This document shows positions 1-10,858 of a DNA stretch of 64,000 nt, one piece after another; position 1 is the stretch's first letter, and each line of letters starts with the position of its first letter. Position numbers and translations under genes: made by a program. The notes under the pieces are model-generated. The model ran no database searches. It was not told the DNA's origin and worked only from the letters and a program-made list of their open reading frames with translations. Source of the stretch: Fasciolopsis buskii (Eukaryota > Platyhelminthes > Trematoda > Plagiorchiida > Fasciolidae); NCBI GenBank assembly GCA_008360955.1, contig LUCM01009291.1, positions 174,571 to 238,570 of the forward strand, given 5' to 3'.

Positions 1-184
1 ATACGTTTATCGTGACGTTTCGATCCAAACTAGGACTTGTTGTCAAACGTGAATGAGTGATTGAATGGGATCGCTAGTTCCGTTCGGTTTTGTGCACTGT
101 CCGTCTGTTTGCCTCTTCATTCTGCATCCGGGTCTTGTTAACATGACGTAATGTTTGTCAATCTCGACATGCCGATTGAACGAG

Positions 185-185
<1 letters not shown>

Positions 186-229
<44 letters not shown>
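186..229. repeat. (TA)n microsatellite, about 22 units
   Basis: An uninterrupted TA dinucleotide run read directly from the sequence. It lies inside the upstream ILK intron, about 100 nt before the RTE 3' fragment. No gene is visible in 1-329. Confidence 0.97.
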
Positions 230-230
<1 letters not shown>

Positions 231-329
231 GCGACAACGCTTCATTCGGTGTACGACCACTTGGTGCTATGTAACCGCATAAATCAAAAATATTTTCTAC
301 TTCAGTCAGCTCTTCTCTTTCTAATGCTT

Positions 330-867
330 CAGGAATCTAATGCTAGATGCCGGCTTTCAGAATACCTTATTTCAGCGTATGAAACTCAATAGACTGCGCT
401 GGTTGGGTCACGTGTTGCGTCGAACACTCGTCTACCATATCGTGCCCTATTTTGGGTTTCTCTCACGGAGTGGAACAAGCGATGTGGAGGTCAGGAGATG
501 ACGTAGCAACGTGAGATGAAAAAATGTACAGCGACGTTAGGTAAAGTAGGTGTTTCACATCTTCGTGATTTGGGTCCGAAAGACTCGTCGACTAGCTGGC
601 TGGAGACATTGAAGGATATGGCAGTGAACCGCGAACAGTGGCGGTCGTGTTATTTTCTGTCGAATCAGAATGATTGTACAGACAGACTTTGTTCTGTGTG
701 TTAGTTACTCCGTTATTCCTGTCTCCTCCCTCCTGCGTGCGTCCACACCCTGTTCCCCTTGAATATTCGCTCTTTATTTAGGAACATTTACCTGTGGAGA
801 AAAGGCATCGGTCAGTCAGGCTTGCGTTACTGTTTAACGCTGGACGATGATGATGATGATGATGAAG
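330..867 (+). mobile_element. RTE-type LINE, 3' end fragment
   Basis: The conceptual translation carries the usual end of fluke RTE reverse transcriptases: an RLRWLGHVLR-like motif near 385-420, then KLGKVG-type, PKDSSTSWLETLKD (about 575-620) and a QWRSC-like motif near the stop. Frames change several times, so it is dead. The 3' end reads ctgtttaacgctggacgatg and runs into a short GAT repeat at about 845-867, the same tail seen in the other RTE copies here. It is 5'-truncated and sits in an ILK intron. The family call is firm; the 5' limit is approximate. Confidence 0.8.
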
Positions 868-1619
868 ATCAAGATTGACGATTGTGTTAATTTATTTGTA
901 CATTAATTTCCACTTCGTAAGTACCAGATGCATCTCACATGTGACTATATTATCGTTCACACGATCGATAAATACTTGAAGCGTAGCTGGGTTTTTGCTC
1001 AGTAACTCGACATATTCCAAGCCAGCAAGTTTATCATTTGGGCTAATATGAATACTGCTGTTTTCACATGAACATCTCATTCACAAAATCGAACAGAAAT
1101 ATATGGGTAAATGGCAATGCTGACGCACATGTCTTGTGAACTGAAGTGAAAAATACTCTTAAGTGCAAAATTCGATTCCACTGTTCGGGTGCGACGGTCG
1201 TAGGAGAGAAAGGAATTTTTCTAGCACATCCTTTTGTGAGACGCAGCGCTACGAAACTGCATGGTCGACTGAGTCGAATGCCGTTTTGGATTCAAGGAGC
1301 ATGGTATTCGTGGTCATACGGAATATGTGCCTGTTCTAACACGTGATCAACAGGATCCTAACCGGCTTAGAAACTGGTGCGGCCCTCACATGTACTTCCT
1401 TCTGGGTAACTAGATAATTCGCAGTGAACAATACCACCGGACAGCTTTGGTGCGATATTGCGCAAACTAATTACTGTGATTTTCGCGTGAGGACCTATAA
1501 GCTGTTAATCGTTATAGTCAGTCATTCGCTGCAGCTCTTATATATTCACTGCTCCCTGCAAGTCATTTCGAAGAATTCTGCTTTCGTCACCTTTCGTCGT
1601 CTCCAGTAAATTACGGAAG
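868..1619. other. Intron sequence with nothing recognised
   Basis: Short open frames exist on both strands, but none shows a family motif or a convincing pair of splice sites. I read this as ILK intron sequence. Confidence 0.5.
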
Positions 1620-2320
1620 GCTATCGTATATCCCCGTTTCTTTTCAACTTTGTTTTTGGGCATGTTCTAGAGAACGCTTTTTCTGGTGTTTTGACGGTGT
1701 AGTTGAACTCCTCTCAGAAAGCATAGTTTTGACTTCAAATATGCCGATGATATTGCTCTAATGAGTGACAGACAATTCAACGCGCGTTGCACCGCTTGAC
1801 GATTGATGTATCTAGGTACGGTATGTGCTTCGTGCCTTCAAAATTCAGGGTGCTTTCTCAAGACTGTTAGGGACCTGTGTTTGTGGTGATCGATTATTAG
1901 TGATCAATAGCTTTAATTACCTCAGGAGACTGATAATACTTGGCGGGGTTGCTAGTGCGGAGATCTCATCACGAATTGCGAAATCCAAAGTCGATCTCAC
2001 GAACTTGCGACATTTGCAGTGTGTTCACCCACCGATCTCTCCGAAACTTTGCTCGTGTCCGGTGGGAACATATGGTTATCCATGACGAGAGGCGCCGTCA
2101 CGTGTTGTTTGCAGACAGTCATCCTCTAACTGAGACAATTCCTCTTCATCGCTTTCGGTGGCTTGGATGGGTACCACGTATTCCTGGCTATCATTTATCT
2201 TTTCTTCGTCTGTAGGTGCTGAGCAAGGCGGAAGAAAACAACGCAGTCTACTCTGTTGGCCTTGCTGCTCCCAAAATTCCAAAGGCATCTGTGGATTCAC
2301 ATTTCAATTTTGGCTACTCG
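1620..2320 (+). mobile_element. RTE-type LINE, degenerate reverse transcriptase fragment (second subfamily)
   Basis: Across frames on the + strand the order follows the palm-to-thumb part of an RTE reverse transcriptase: LFNFVFGHVLENA-like at about 1640-1675, a NSFNYL motif (normally DSFTYLGS) near 1905, EISSRIAKSK near 1960-1990, NLRHL near 2005, and HRFRWLGW near 2145-2170. Stops and frameshifts break it throughout. The wording differs from the RTE copies at 27.8-29.6 and 36.7-40.2 kb, suggesting another RTE subfamily. It lies in an ILK intron. Confidence 0.72.
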
Positions 2321-3382
2321 TAAGACCAGTAGTAGTCACAAACTACCGTCTATAATGAATGGCGTTTTTCGAACACGTGCGAATCGCGTCTCGATTAACA
2401 ACCCACATTCTTTTCAACCGTAAATTTGCGCAGTGCAAATAGTTCATAAGTCTGTTATTCCTCTTGATCAAATCACCCATTTTAGTAGTCGATTGCCGCG
2501 AGATCCGGCATCATGTACTGGTATAGCTCCATGAACTGCGAGAACCAGACCAGGTAACTTGTTCGGCTCACAGTCGTTCTTCCTATATTCATCCCCTTGT
2601 TCAGCTACGGTGGATAAGCGCCTCTAGCGAAGATCAATCAGCTGTGCAGCGTTAAACGGCTGATTGATCGGTCATATCACGTGATAAACGGTTTCTTGTA
2701 TAGAGTCACAGCTTTCGGGTTGCATAATAATTTTGTTTCCGCCTCCTTATTGCCTCCTGCTTCGGTCTGCGATTGAGACTTCTAATAATTTAGAAACGTT
2801 ATAAATACTGGCGCGCCCATTCCACCAAAGCGCGATAATTTCATCATGGCACGATCAATCATGGTTTAGGCCACTTTGATACATGTATATTAATCCAGTC
2901 AGACAACTCACATTAGCAGACCACGTACCCGTTTAAGTTGCTCGCTCCTCAGGTCATGCCTAGTACAGGGGGATATTCTGTCTGAGCATTCGGTGGCTGT
3001 TTTTACCGTGCCCTTGAAACTATGCGGCACTCTCTTTTTGTCGGTCCAATCGTCCTAGTTAGTCTTTCGGATCTTAGCTCCATTCGTGACGTTTATTTTG
3101 TGAAAGGGTTCTTGGTATGATGTTCCAGTTTGCTGAAAAGGCTCTTTTCGCCCTTCAAACCACTTCTGTTGTGACCGCTACTCTTCTTTGTCGGCTATGG
3201 TTCATTCTTTGACGAGATCAATTCGGTAAACTCCAGATGTTGCGACAACGGTCCCTCCTACAATAGATACACCCAGTCATCTTTCACTTACATTGTCTCT
3301 TTATTACAGAATAATTACACTTGTAGTCATTAGGACATGATGCTATAATTTTTCGTTGTTATCCATTTTGCTTTATCGTCAG
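2321..3382. other. ILK intron sequence, nothing recognised
   Basis: No motif, repeat or RNA feature stands out. The stretch ends in ttatcgtcag, the acceptor of the ILK exon that follows. Confidence 0.5.
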
Positions 3383-3513
3383 CTTTGCAAAAGAAGCCCA
3401 GTGAAATCAATCTGGAGGCCTCGGACATGTGGAGTTTTGGTGTAATTCTTTGGGAATTGGCCACCAGAATGATTCCGTTCGAAGGTATGAATCCGATGGT
3501 TATCGGAATGCAA
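3383..3513 (+). CDS. ILK: Integrin-linked kinase, penultimate coding exon (kinase-like domain, C-lobe)
   Basis: ILK is a pseudokinase adaptor that joins integrin beta tails to PINCH and parvin at cell-matrix adhesions. This exon starts after ...cgtcAG and ends before GTAAGT. It supplies two bases of a codon (probably Ala) and then 43 residues beginning LQKKP and continuing [17 protein letters not shown], through PFEGMNPM to VIGMQ. Human ILK, as I remember it, has LQKKPED..., SADMWSFAVLLWELVTR, VPFADLSNMEIGMK in the same order. The LQKKP segment and the IGM ending are ILK-specific rather than general kinase features. The DMWSFG part is kinase subdomain IX. Ankyrin repeats and the N-lobe must lie upstream of the window. 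A general tyrosine-kinase-like protein is the alternative, but the next exon agrees with ILK. Confidence 0.9.
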
Positions 3514-3964
3514 GTAAGTTGCACTCTTCCATGCATAAACACATTGATGAATCGTCGTCGCTGTTTTTTTATTGGTCTTTCAGCCCACACACGTCAGTGT
3601 CCTCATTTAGTGCGCGGAGTTAATGATAAGCACTACGCGGATAGCGTTGCAAAAATTAACATCTGACCATTTTCACGCTGACAGTTTCCCATTGCATCCA
3701 CCGTTTTTTCTTCCTGGTCCAATGCGTAGAACCAGTGGAATGAAGCTGATATACCCGCGCTTTGTGATCAGTTGATTCTGGTGAAATTCAGGTCTAATCC
3801 TTACTTCCTTCTGATCCCTTGTTTCAGAAATTCTTTGATGTTGGATTTTTGTTTAACTGACTTCATCACCTTCTGGGTACGCATTCACAATCTCCTTTTC
3901 CGCGACTCATCTCTTTGTTTTGGAAGAATTATGCGAGACTGAATTACATAGTTCATTTTAAATT

Positions 3965-4112
3965 TCATAGATTCTGTACTAACTGAAGTCTTTTGCCATT
4001 TACTTCCTCCATCAATGGAACAATTAAGTGCATCATTTTCAAGAGATAAATCACGGCCAGCAGGCGGACAGAAGTGAGAGGATTCTAATCTGCAACCTTC
4101 CACCTATACCCC
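3965..4112 (-). repeat. SINE-like repeat, copy 1 (tRNA-like head degraded)
   Basis: Read on the - strand, a box-B-like stretch (GCAGATTAGAATCC) is followed by a body with the stretch ttgttccattgatggaggaa. The second copy at 9750-9927 has ttgtttcattaataacggaa in the same place, followed in both by a short A-rich piece. The two align over roughly 100 nt with moderate divergence. Box A is not visible here, so this copy is degraded or 5'-truncated. Confidence 0.45.
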
Positions 4113-4137
4113 AATCATATTTGGACAGATTGATGAT

Positions 4138-5530
4138 GTGACAGTGACTGGTTTTTCTAGGGATGAGGTGTTTGACCTTCATCGCACCACTAAAATTGCC
4201 ATAGGGTTTGGTCCTGATAGTCTGCTCTCAGCTCGTTTAATGCACGGTGCTGTGGCCTTGATGCATGCGTTCACTTTGCTGATTAACTCATCATTAGGCT
4301 CGTCTTATATCCCTGACTACTGGGGACCCGTCACTACTATTCCCATCCCGAAATCCAGCAGTTTTACTGCTTTAGCAAAGCGCTTTCTCCTCATCATTTT
4401 AACATATTCCGGTCTTGAACCGACAGAGCGTGCTGTACTGAGACATTTACGTTTTTCTATGAATGATCCTGACGACCTCTTCCAGCTTGCTTATAAATGT
4501 AACAAGTTACTTTTGGACGCTGTCGCCTCCCATATCCATCACGTTTGTAAGTCCTTAGACTCATCGGTGAAATCTATACCTTGCATCTTTTCAGATTATT
4601 CGCCGGCATTCGATTTTGTCCCATGGCCTCTTCTACTCCACGAACTGGAAACATTTGGTTGCTACAGGCCTTTATTAGCACGGTTTTCTGATTACTTTAC
4701 TAGCCAAGCCCAGTACACACGAATGGGCGGTGTTGTTCTTTCATCGTTACTTTTCTCCACTTACATCAGCGACTTATCAGCTAGCTCCCCCTGTCATCTG
4801 TTCGAGTATGCTGATGATGTTGCCCTCGCTCAAGCCGTTTCGAGCAACGATGATTTCCAACGATTTCCCAACAAACTATCTTCTATCTGCGATTTCTCTG
4901 CATGAGCTGGATGAAATCTCAATACATCTAAGTGTTTCCAATGTCTGTTCCTTCTCTCTCTCTCCCTCTCTCTGGGTCGGCCTACCCATCTGAACCGTCT
5001 TCCATCAACTCAGAAATAATTACTAAGGTCGATTCTATGGAATATTTAGCAGTTATTATTGATAAAATTGGAAGTGGACTTCTCTCATTTCCACCTTGTA
5101 GAGAATCTTCGAGAGTTGTCATTTCAATTCAGAAAGCTTCGACACTACAAAGCAAAACAAAGCACCATCTCCCGATTTGTATACCAATGTTTTTCCAATC
5201 TTTCTTTACTGTCCTCTTATTATTTTTCTAGGTTTCCTTATGGAAGACTTTGAATTTCTTCGCTGAGGGTTATCAATTATTAGCCATGTATCTGTCATAC
5301 CACTAACTGCGTTGTACTTCAATCTATGTGATCAGCACTTATCAGCAAGTGAGAATTTTGTTTGCAAAATTCTTTCAGATCCCAGGGATCCTCTGCGCAA
5401 TGATCTTTCAAAGTCCCCCCCCACTTATCGTTCCATGCCCTCTAGAATCAATATCTATGGGAACTTGCACGCTCAAACGTGTACATTAACCCTTCCTTTG
5501 TTGAACGTGAAACTAAACGTTCGAGTAAAT
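4138..5530 (+). mobile_element. CR1/Jockey-like LINE, reverse transcriptase, broken copy 1
   Basis: An open frame of 255 codons at 4138-4905 covers the fingers and palm of a non-LTR reverse transcriptase. Visible motifs are a degraded FSDYSPAFDFVP (normally FxDFSKAFDxV) near 4590-4625 and FEYADDVALA with the catalytic YADD at 4807-4818. Other parts of the expected fingers are missing or scrambled. After 4905 the frame breaks. Thumb-like sequence continues in other frames, including a stretch near 5315-5400 (CDQHLSASENFVCKIL) that resembles the C-terminus of this LINE type. Lying in the ILK intron with several frame changes, it is a pseudogene. Confidence 0.75.
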
Positions 5531-5627
5531 TTCAATCGCTTCTGTTCGTTATTATTCATATTTCACCCAACTACCTTGCAGCTATACAAACTCTGATAAA
5601 TCACGCAGACACTCTATCACTAGTTGA

Positions 5628-7420
5628 TTGTTTTTAACTGTGGTTCTTTTATTCCATTCTGTCTGGGGAACACGCACCTTTTTCACTAAATTGGACACCT
5701 TCCTGGACATTCTGCTTGTTAATAGTCGTGTCTGTTCTCCATCAGTTCATCTGGTCACGCTACACTTAAGGTTCTGCATCAAATTTGTAGTCGCACCGAT
5801 CACCGACCTTTCAGTCAATGCTGCGACCACAAAAATCGTGTAAGGCAGATTTTTTCTGCAAAACATCATGTAGCTGAGTCATGTGGTAAACCAGACAAAC
5901 TTTTATACCTTTTCAGACGCTGACAACTATGTTTCCTGGGATCATTTAACCAGTTATCTCTTTTTTGTCCCATCGAGGTTGCACATTCCCCCAATCTTTT
6001 ATGATCGTCCCGTCTTAAACGAATTTGTCGCTGGAAAGAATGCGCTTTTAAAAGCATGGATCACAAACCAGTCGAACAGGTAACAAAATCTATGGGCACA
6101 GGGTTATCCTAACTGAAGTATTTGTATGCACGTAGTCTTCAAAAGCAAAAAAAACGAATCCAGAAACATTGAGATTACCTAAGGGTTTATGCTGGTTTCT
6201 CCGCACGCAAGTTTAGTGCTGTGAATACTGAAGCCCCTAATCTATCATTGCACATGAAAGTCGATCCTACCAGTCTTCCTGTTAGTCAAAGTATTTCTTC
6301 ACAAGTACCTTCATCTTCTATCTCCACTCCAGGCATTTAAAATAACTAAACCGGAGACTCTTGCCGATCGAACAGCCTCAGCCCTATAGTCTTCAAGGAG
6401 TGCGCGGTCACTCTACCCCCCATGTTTTCCGAATTGTCCAATTAATTTATATACATGAATAAAGTGTTCATTTGCTCAAGGGCAGCTTCCGTGACTCCCC
6501 GTTCGTAAGAAGAGTTTCTTTGACTTCGGCCTTATTGCTTGCTCTCTAATAGATTTAAAAGTTTTTGAAAAATTAGTTCTTTCACACCTTGCATCTTCTC
6601 CAAAACTTTTCCAGCCTTCACTAACTTGCATATTGGTCTTCCAAGTTCACTACCAAAGTCCTTATCACCCTAACACTCTCTTGTCATTGAACAATGCAGT
6701 TGGGATCTGCTTCCTTGACCGTTGGGATACTTTTATTTGCGTTGATAAAATTAAATTCCTCTCCAATTTATGTAAAGAATCTCTCTTCAGCCAGTAGCAG
6801 TTTATTCGTTACAGTGGTACCATTTCTGTATGTCTTGTGAATGCTACCTTTAGAATTCCTCATGATGCTGTTGACCCCGTTTCTTTTCTCAGCTTACATA
6901 TTTTCTGTTCAAGCCTACAAACATAAACTGCTTGTCAAGTACGCAGATTATGTAGTTCTTAGTCTGGCTTATTCTTATAATTCCCCATTTTCGACCTACG
7001 TGAATGTCATCACGGAACTTTCACAATGGTCCGTGTAGTATCTTTTGTCCATTAATACCCATGAATATGTGAACATCGTTTTTTTCTGTCTTGGAAGGCG
7101 TAAAACACGCGGTTTTTAGTGTCGCTCGCACTCTGGTATCGGTTGACGTGGAGGGGCCAAATCACCATGATCCACTAAAGTACCTTGGCTTGTAATTGGA
7201 CATAATTCTTATGTGATCACGGCACATGAGACACACGTTTGTACCAACACATCTTACTAAACGTTTTGTGCATGTTCTGTCTTATTGGTTCTGTCCTCTT
7301 TCAGCCATTTTCCCGATCTTTTGTCAAAACATCGCTGATTATTTTCTAGATCCCTCAAGTTCTTAGACTTATGACAACGTGCCTAGATATCTATTCGTTG
7401 AATTTATCACTTCCCTGTCA
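5628..7420 (+). mobile_element. CR1/Jockey-like LINE, broken copy 2
   Basis: A second degraded LINE in the same orientation follows copy 1. Near 5900-5960 a WDHLTSYLFFV-like stretch resembles the endonuclease-RT linker. Near 6550-6590 LKVFEKLVLSHL is the typical RT fingers motif (KVFEKLVxxHL). Near 6930-6960 KYADYVVLSLAYS aligns with the KYADDVVL active-site block, with the second catalytic Asp changed to Tyr. Many stops separate these pieces. The order linker, fingers, active site is collinear, which supports one decayed insertion. The limits are approximate. Confidence 0.6.
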
Positions 7421-8479
7421 GAAGCTTTCCAGGAGAGCATACCGTTTGCTCGATAGCTAGTGAAAACTGTTACCCCTATCACACGCTCCAATTATAAACA
7501 TGTTCATGGACTTACCCGGGCTTGCAGTTGTTCCAGATTCTTGAAGAATTGCGAAACGGTAATACTACATCTGCAGTCATCCCGTATGATACGTTTTAAT
7601 TGTACGGTTTTTGTCCGAGTTGAGGGCAAGCTGAATATCTGTCCCTGGGATTGCATAAAACGATTGCATAGTCAAATTCAGCCAGCTGAGCGAGGATTCT
7701 CGGTCGCTCGTTCGTCATTGGGTCTTGGGTCAATAAGCTCAGATGATATTGCGTTAATCGTTCGTGTGATTTTTTTCACATTCAATCGTATCCTCAAATT
7801 GTGTGATGATGTCCGCAGGTGATTGGTCTTTTTCCGTGACCAAGTTACTAGTTTAAGGGTGAATATTATGAATTTTTTGCAGGGAACTATTTGTCCCTGT
7901 CGCCGATCGAACCTATTTGTTTGCTTATCATCTAGACAGCCTCCTTCGAATGAAAATTCTTAGTTAATTGGTTTATTCTTGATTGAATGGACCGTGTAGT
8001 TGCACTGTCCGGCATTCCCCATAGTGAGGGATTGGAGAACAGACTAATCAAATTCGCAGGTCCTCGTTATGAGATAGAGGCTAAGATTCACAGAGTCAGC
8101 AACGGCAGTGCGTAAGAATTGGTTGATTTTTGCTAAGCAAAGGTCCTCATTAAACGTCACAGGAGTTGGATGACAGTGATTGCTATCCGTCATCCGGTAA
8201 AGCGATTTGCTTTGTCGCCTCCTTTATGACGTATTCTAGGAGGATGAACGAACCAAACTTCTCTACGGCCCATTTGCTGGAAGTCCCGGTACAAAGTATC
8301 CGTGATCACAGTAGAAATACAGATTCAACTGAACAACTGTTTCTGAAAATTTCCAGTTATACCTTTGAAATTCTTGTGATCACCAAGACGCAAAAGATAA
8401 AGTGGTATACAAAATGGATGCATTTAGTAGTGTTTTATGATGCGAAGAACGGTGGAGGCAAGTACGAAACTATACCCAT

Positions 8480-8895
8480 GCCCTAGTCTCCATCCCTTCC
8501 ACGGAGTGGCAGAAGCCATGTGAACATAAACAAATGACTCGTCACTGTGTAATGAGAAAATGTTGGGTAAAGAAGATAGTTCAGCCCTTTGTAGTTAAGA
8601 TCCGAAAGTCTCGTCAACCACTTGGCTAGAGACACTGATAGATATGACATTGAACCGCGAACGGCGACGATCGCGTTGTCATTTTTTGTCGAGTCAGAAT
8701 GATTAAGGACATGTACTTCTGTACGATTAAATTTTGTTCCGTTTGTTGTCTACTGCATAATTTTTATCTCTTCCCGCCGGTGTAGATCCACTCCCTATCC
8801 CTCTTGCATCTTCATCCTTTTTATAGGCAGTCTTGGAGATAGGCAGCCTTCAGTGGGTTTAAGCTACTGTTTAACGTCGAAGGATGGGATGATAT
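8480..8895 (+). mobile_element. RTE-type LINE, 3' end fragment
   Basis: The sequence repeats the landmarks of the 330-867 fragment: cacggagtgg at about 8500, gatccgaaagtctcgtcaac near 8600, a Leu-Glu-Thr-Leu-type stretch (gctagagacactgatagatat), cgaacggcgac, gtcgagtcagaatga, and finally ctactgtttaacgtcgaagg and a GGATGGGATGAT tail at 8865-8895. It is heavily mutated and 5'-truncated, and lies in the ILK intron. Confidence 0.68.
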
Positions 8896-9749
8896 TCAGT
8901 TGATTCTCAATGTTCCGCAGAGCATGTGGATGCACTGTGTTTCGGCGTATAAATGTGTCCGTGTCGTAGTCGATGTCCATGGGAGGTGGGCGGTGTTCGA
9001 TAGTCGCTTTTACACGGAGAGATTAGGGTGTTAGATATCTTTTAGGATTGGTCTCCTTGATATCTAACGTGCGTATCCGAACGTGTCTCCATCGATTGGC
9101 GAAGTCTTGGTAAAGTATCCCAAATGCGCGACAGAAGTCAATCAAGTGTCGCGCTTGGATGACTTTAGATCTGCTTTGACCCCACTGAAGTAACTGGTGT
9201 TATTTATATATTGGGACAATCGCCCAGGCCGCGAGGTATTAGGTCGTAAATGCATCTGGAGGAGTAGACAACCAAAAGGATAATCAGCACATGTAGTTGG
9301 TCTTTATTTTTTATTTCTGTCGTCGCCTTGCTCTTGAGCGAGCATTTTGGCCGTGTGCGTTGAATGTACTTATGTCCCCTCGATTTTTGGTGTTATCAGA
9401 TTTCTGATACTGAGATGCCCCAGAAAGGACGACTAAATTGGCCTTTCTTTTCTGCCGTAAGCAACTCAAATATTTGATCTGTTTCCACCATGTTGTGTTA
9501 GATAAATGCATCCCGATAGTTGTTATTTCGAAAAATGTTCCTGATGAACGCGTTTTACATGAAGTACCTTCGATAAGCTGATGTTCCGGACCTCCGATGC
9601 AAAGCACTTTATTCACTCTGTATATTGACTCGGCAATGTCTTATGCTTTGTTGCATTGTTCCTTCCTGCGGATGATTCAGTCTCCAGTCTCTGTTTCAGC
9701 GGTTGCATTTGTCGCTTTATATGTTGTATTGGGCATTCGGATTAGATTG

Positions 9750-9927
9750 TTTTATCATTGACTTCCGTTATTAATGAAACAACGGTATACCTCACTTTCA
9801 GGAATGAGGTCACTGCCAACCGAGAGCTGTCAAGTGGGGAAAAGTTGACGGATAATGGGAGGTTTTGAAACCGCAACCTTCAGATGCAAACGGTCTGAAA
9901 TCGACCACTTGGCGACTGCTGGTCACA
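9750..9927 (-). repeat. tRNA-derived SINE-like repeat, copy 2
   Basis: On the - strand, 9858-9927 reads like a decayed tRNA. There is a box-A-like CGCCAAGTGGTC, a possible anticodon stem CAGA...TCTG around a 9-nt loop, and a box-B-like GGTTTCAAAACC (consensus GGTTCGANTCC). About 100 nt of unrelated body follows and aligns with 3965-4060. A tRNA head with a conserved tail in two copies is what a SINE looks like. It is not a functional tRNA: the T loop and acceptor stem are damaged. Confidence 0.5.
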
Positions 9928-10838
9928 TCACATTTTGCTCCTGCTACAATCGATGAGGCGGCAGTGCGCTTCGTCACTTGGACTCAGTCACAAACGAACC
10001 TGCTGTAAAGGGGCTCCCAAGAAATCCCGTCCGGCAGCAGCCGTAGATCACTCGTTCATTTTAACAAAAGCTTCATCAATGCCTTGGTCGGTAGTCCCAG
10101 TTGGATTTCGTTTTTCGTTAGGCATATGACTACTGATACCGTAGTTCCCGTAAGCGGGATATTAGAGAATACGGGAGTGAAGTCATCTGGGGTTCAAAAT
10201 TGAAATATCCAGACTAAAAATGAACTTGATCCCATAGAAATCGTTGCACGCTGTACAATCTGGTTTTTACCCTGTGTGTAGCTTGTTGTCTTCTATCAGG
10301 CTTCTGTTGGCTTGAAGTTTTTATGGAAACTTGTATTCACTAATAGTTTAATTGTCATTCTTGTTGATCAGACGTTTGATAGTATTTTTCTTGCCCTGTT
10401 GATTCAGTCTGTTAATTAGTACCTGGCTCCATACTTTCTATCACGAGGATACCACATTTCCTTAGGCTAACTGGCCAATTAAAGTGAGACAAGAATATCC
10501 GTACGACTTGACCCTAGTGTTCCATGCTTCTATATTGAGGAAACAGTTGGAATGGTGGTCAGTCCTCGGGGCCAGTGGATATCACGACTCTTTATGGTAT
10601 GTATGTGCCTCTAACCAGCAGATTTGAAATATCAGTCCCGGTCACCAACGCGGGTGGCTGTGCGGTGATTCGTAGTAATTCGTTGCATCGATCAGTTTGA
10701 CTTTCAACAATTCTCTATTCCAATGCCATGTTACCTCCAGTGGCAACTTCCTCGTTTGTCCCGTAAGCTCTTCTTGTAACGCTTTCCTGTACACTAAAAT
10801 AAAATTAAGCATTTGCAACACGAACAGTTGCACACACT

Positions 10839-10858
10839 CGCGTGTGTGTGTGTGTGTT
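10839..10858. repeat. (GT)n short microsatellite
   Basis: The run cgcgtgtgtgtgtgtgtgtt is visible directly, within the ILK intron. A similar interrupted GT run occurs at about 14817-14840. Confidence 0.85.
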
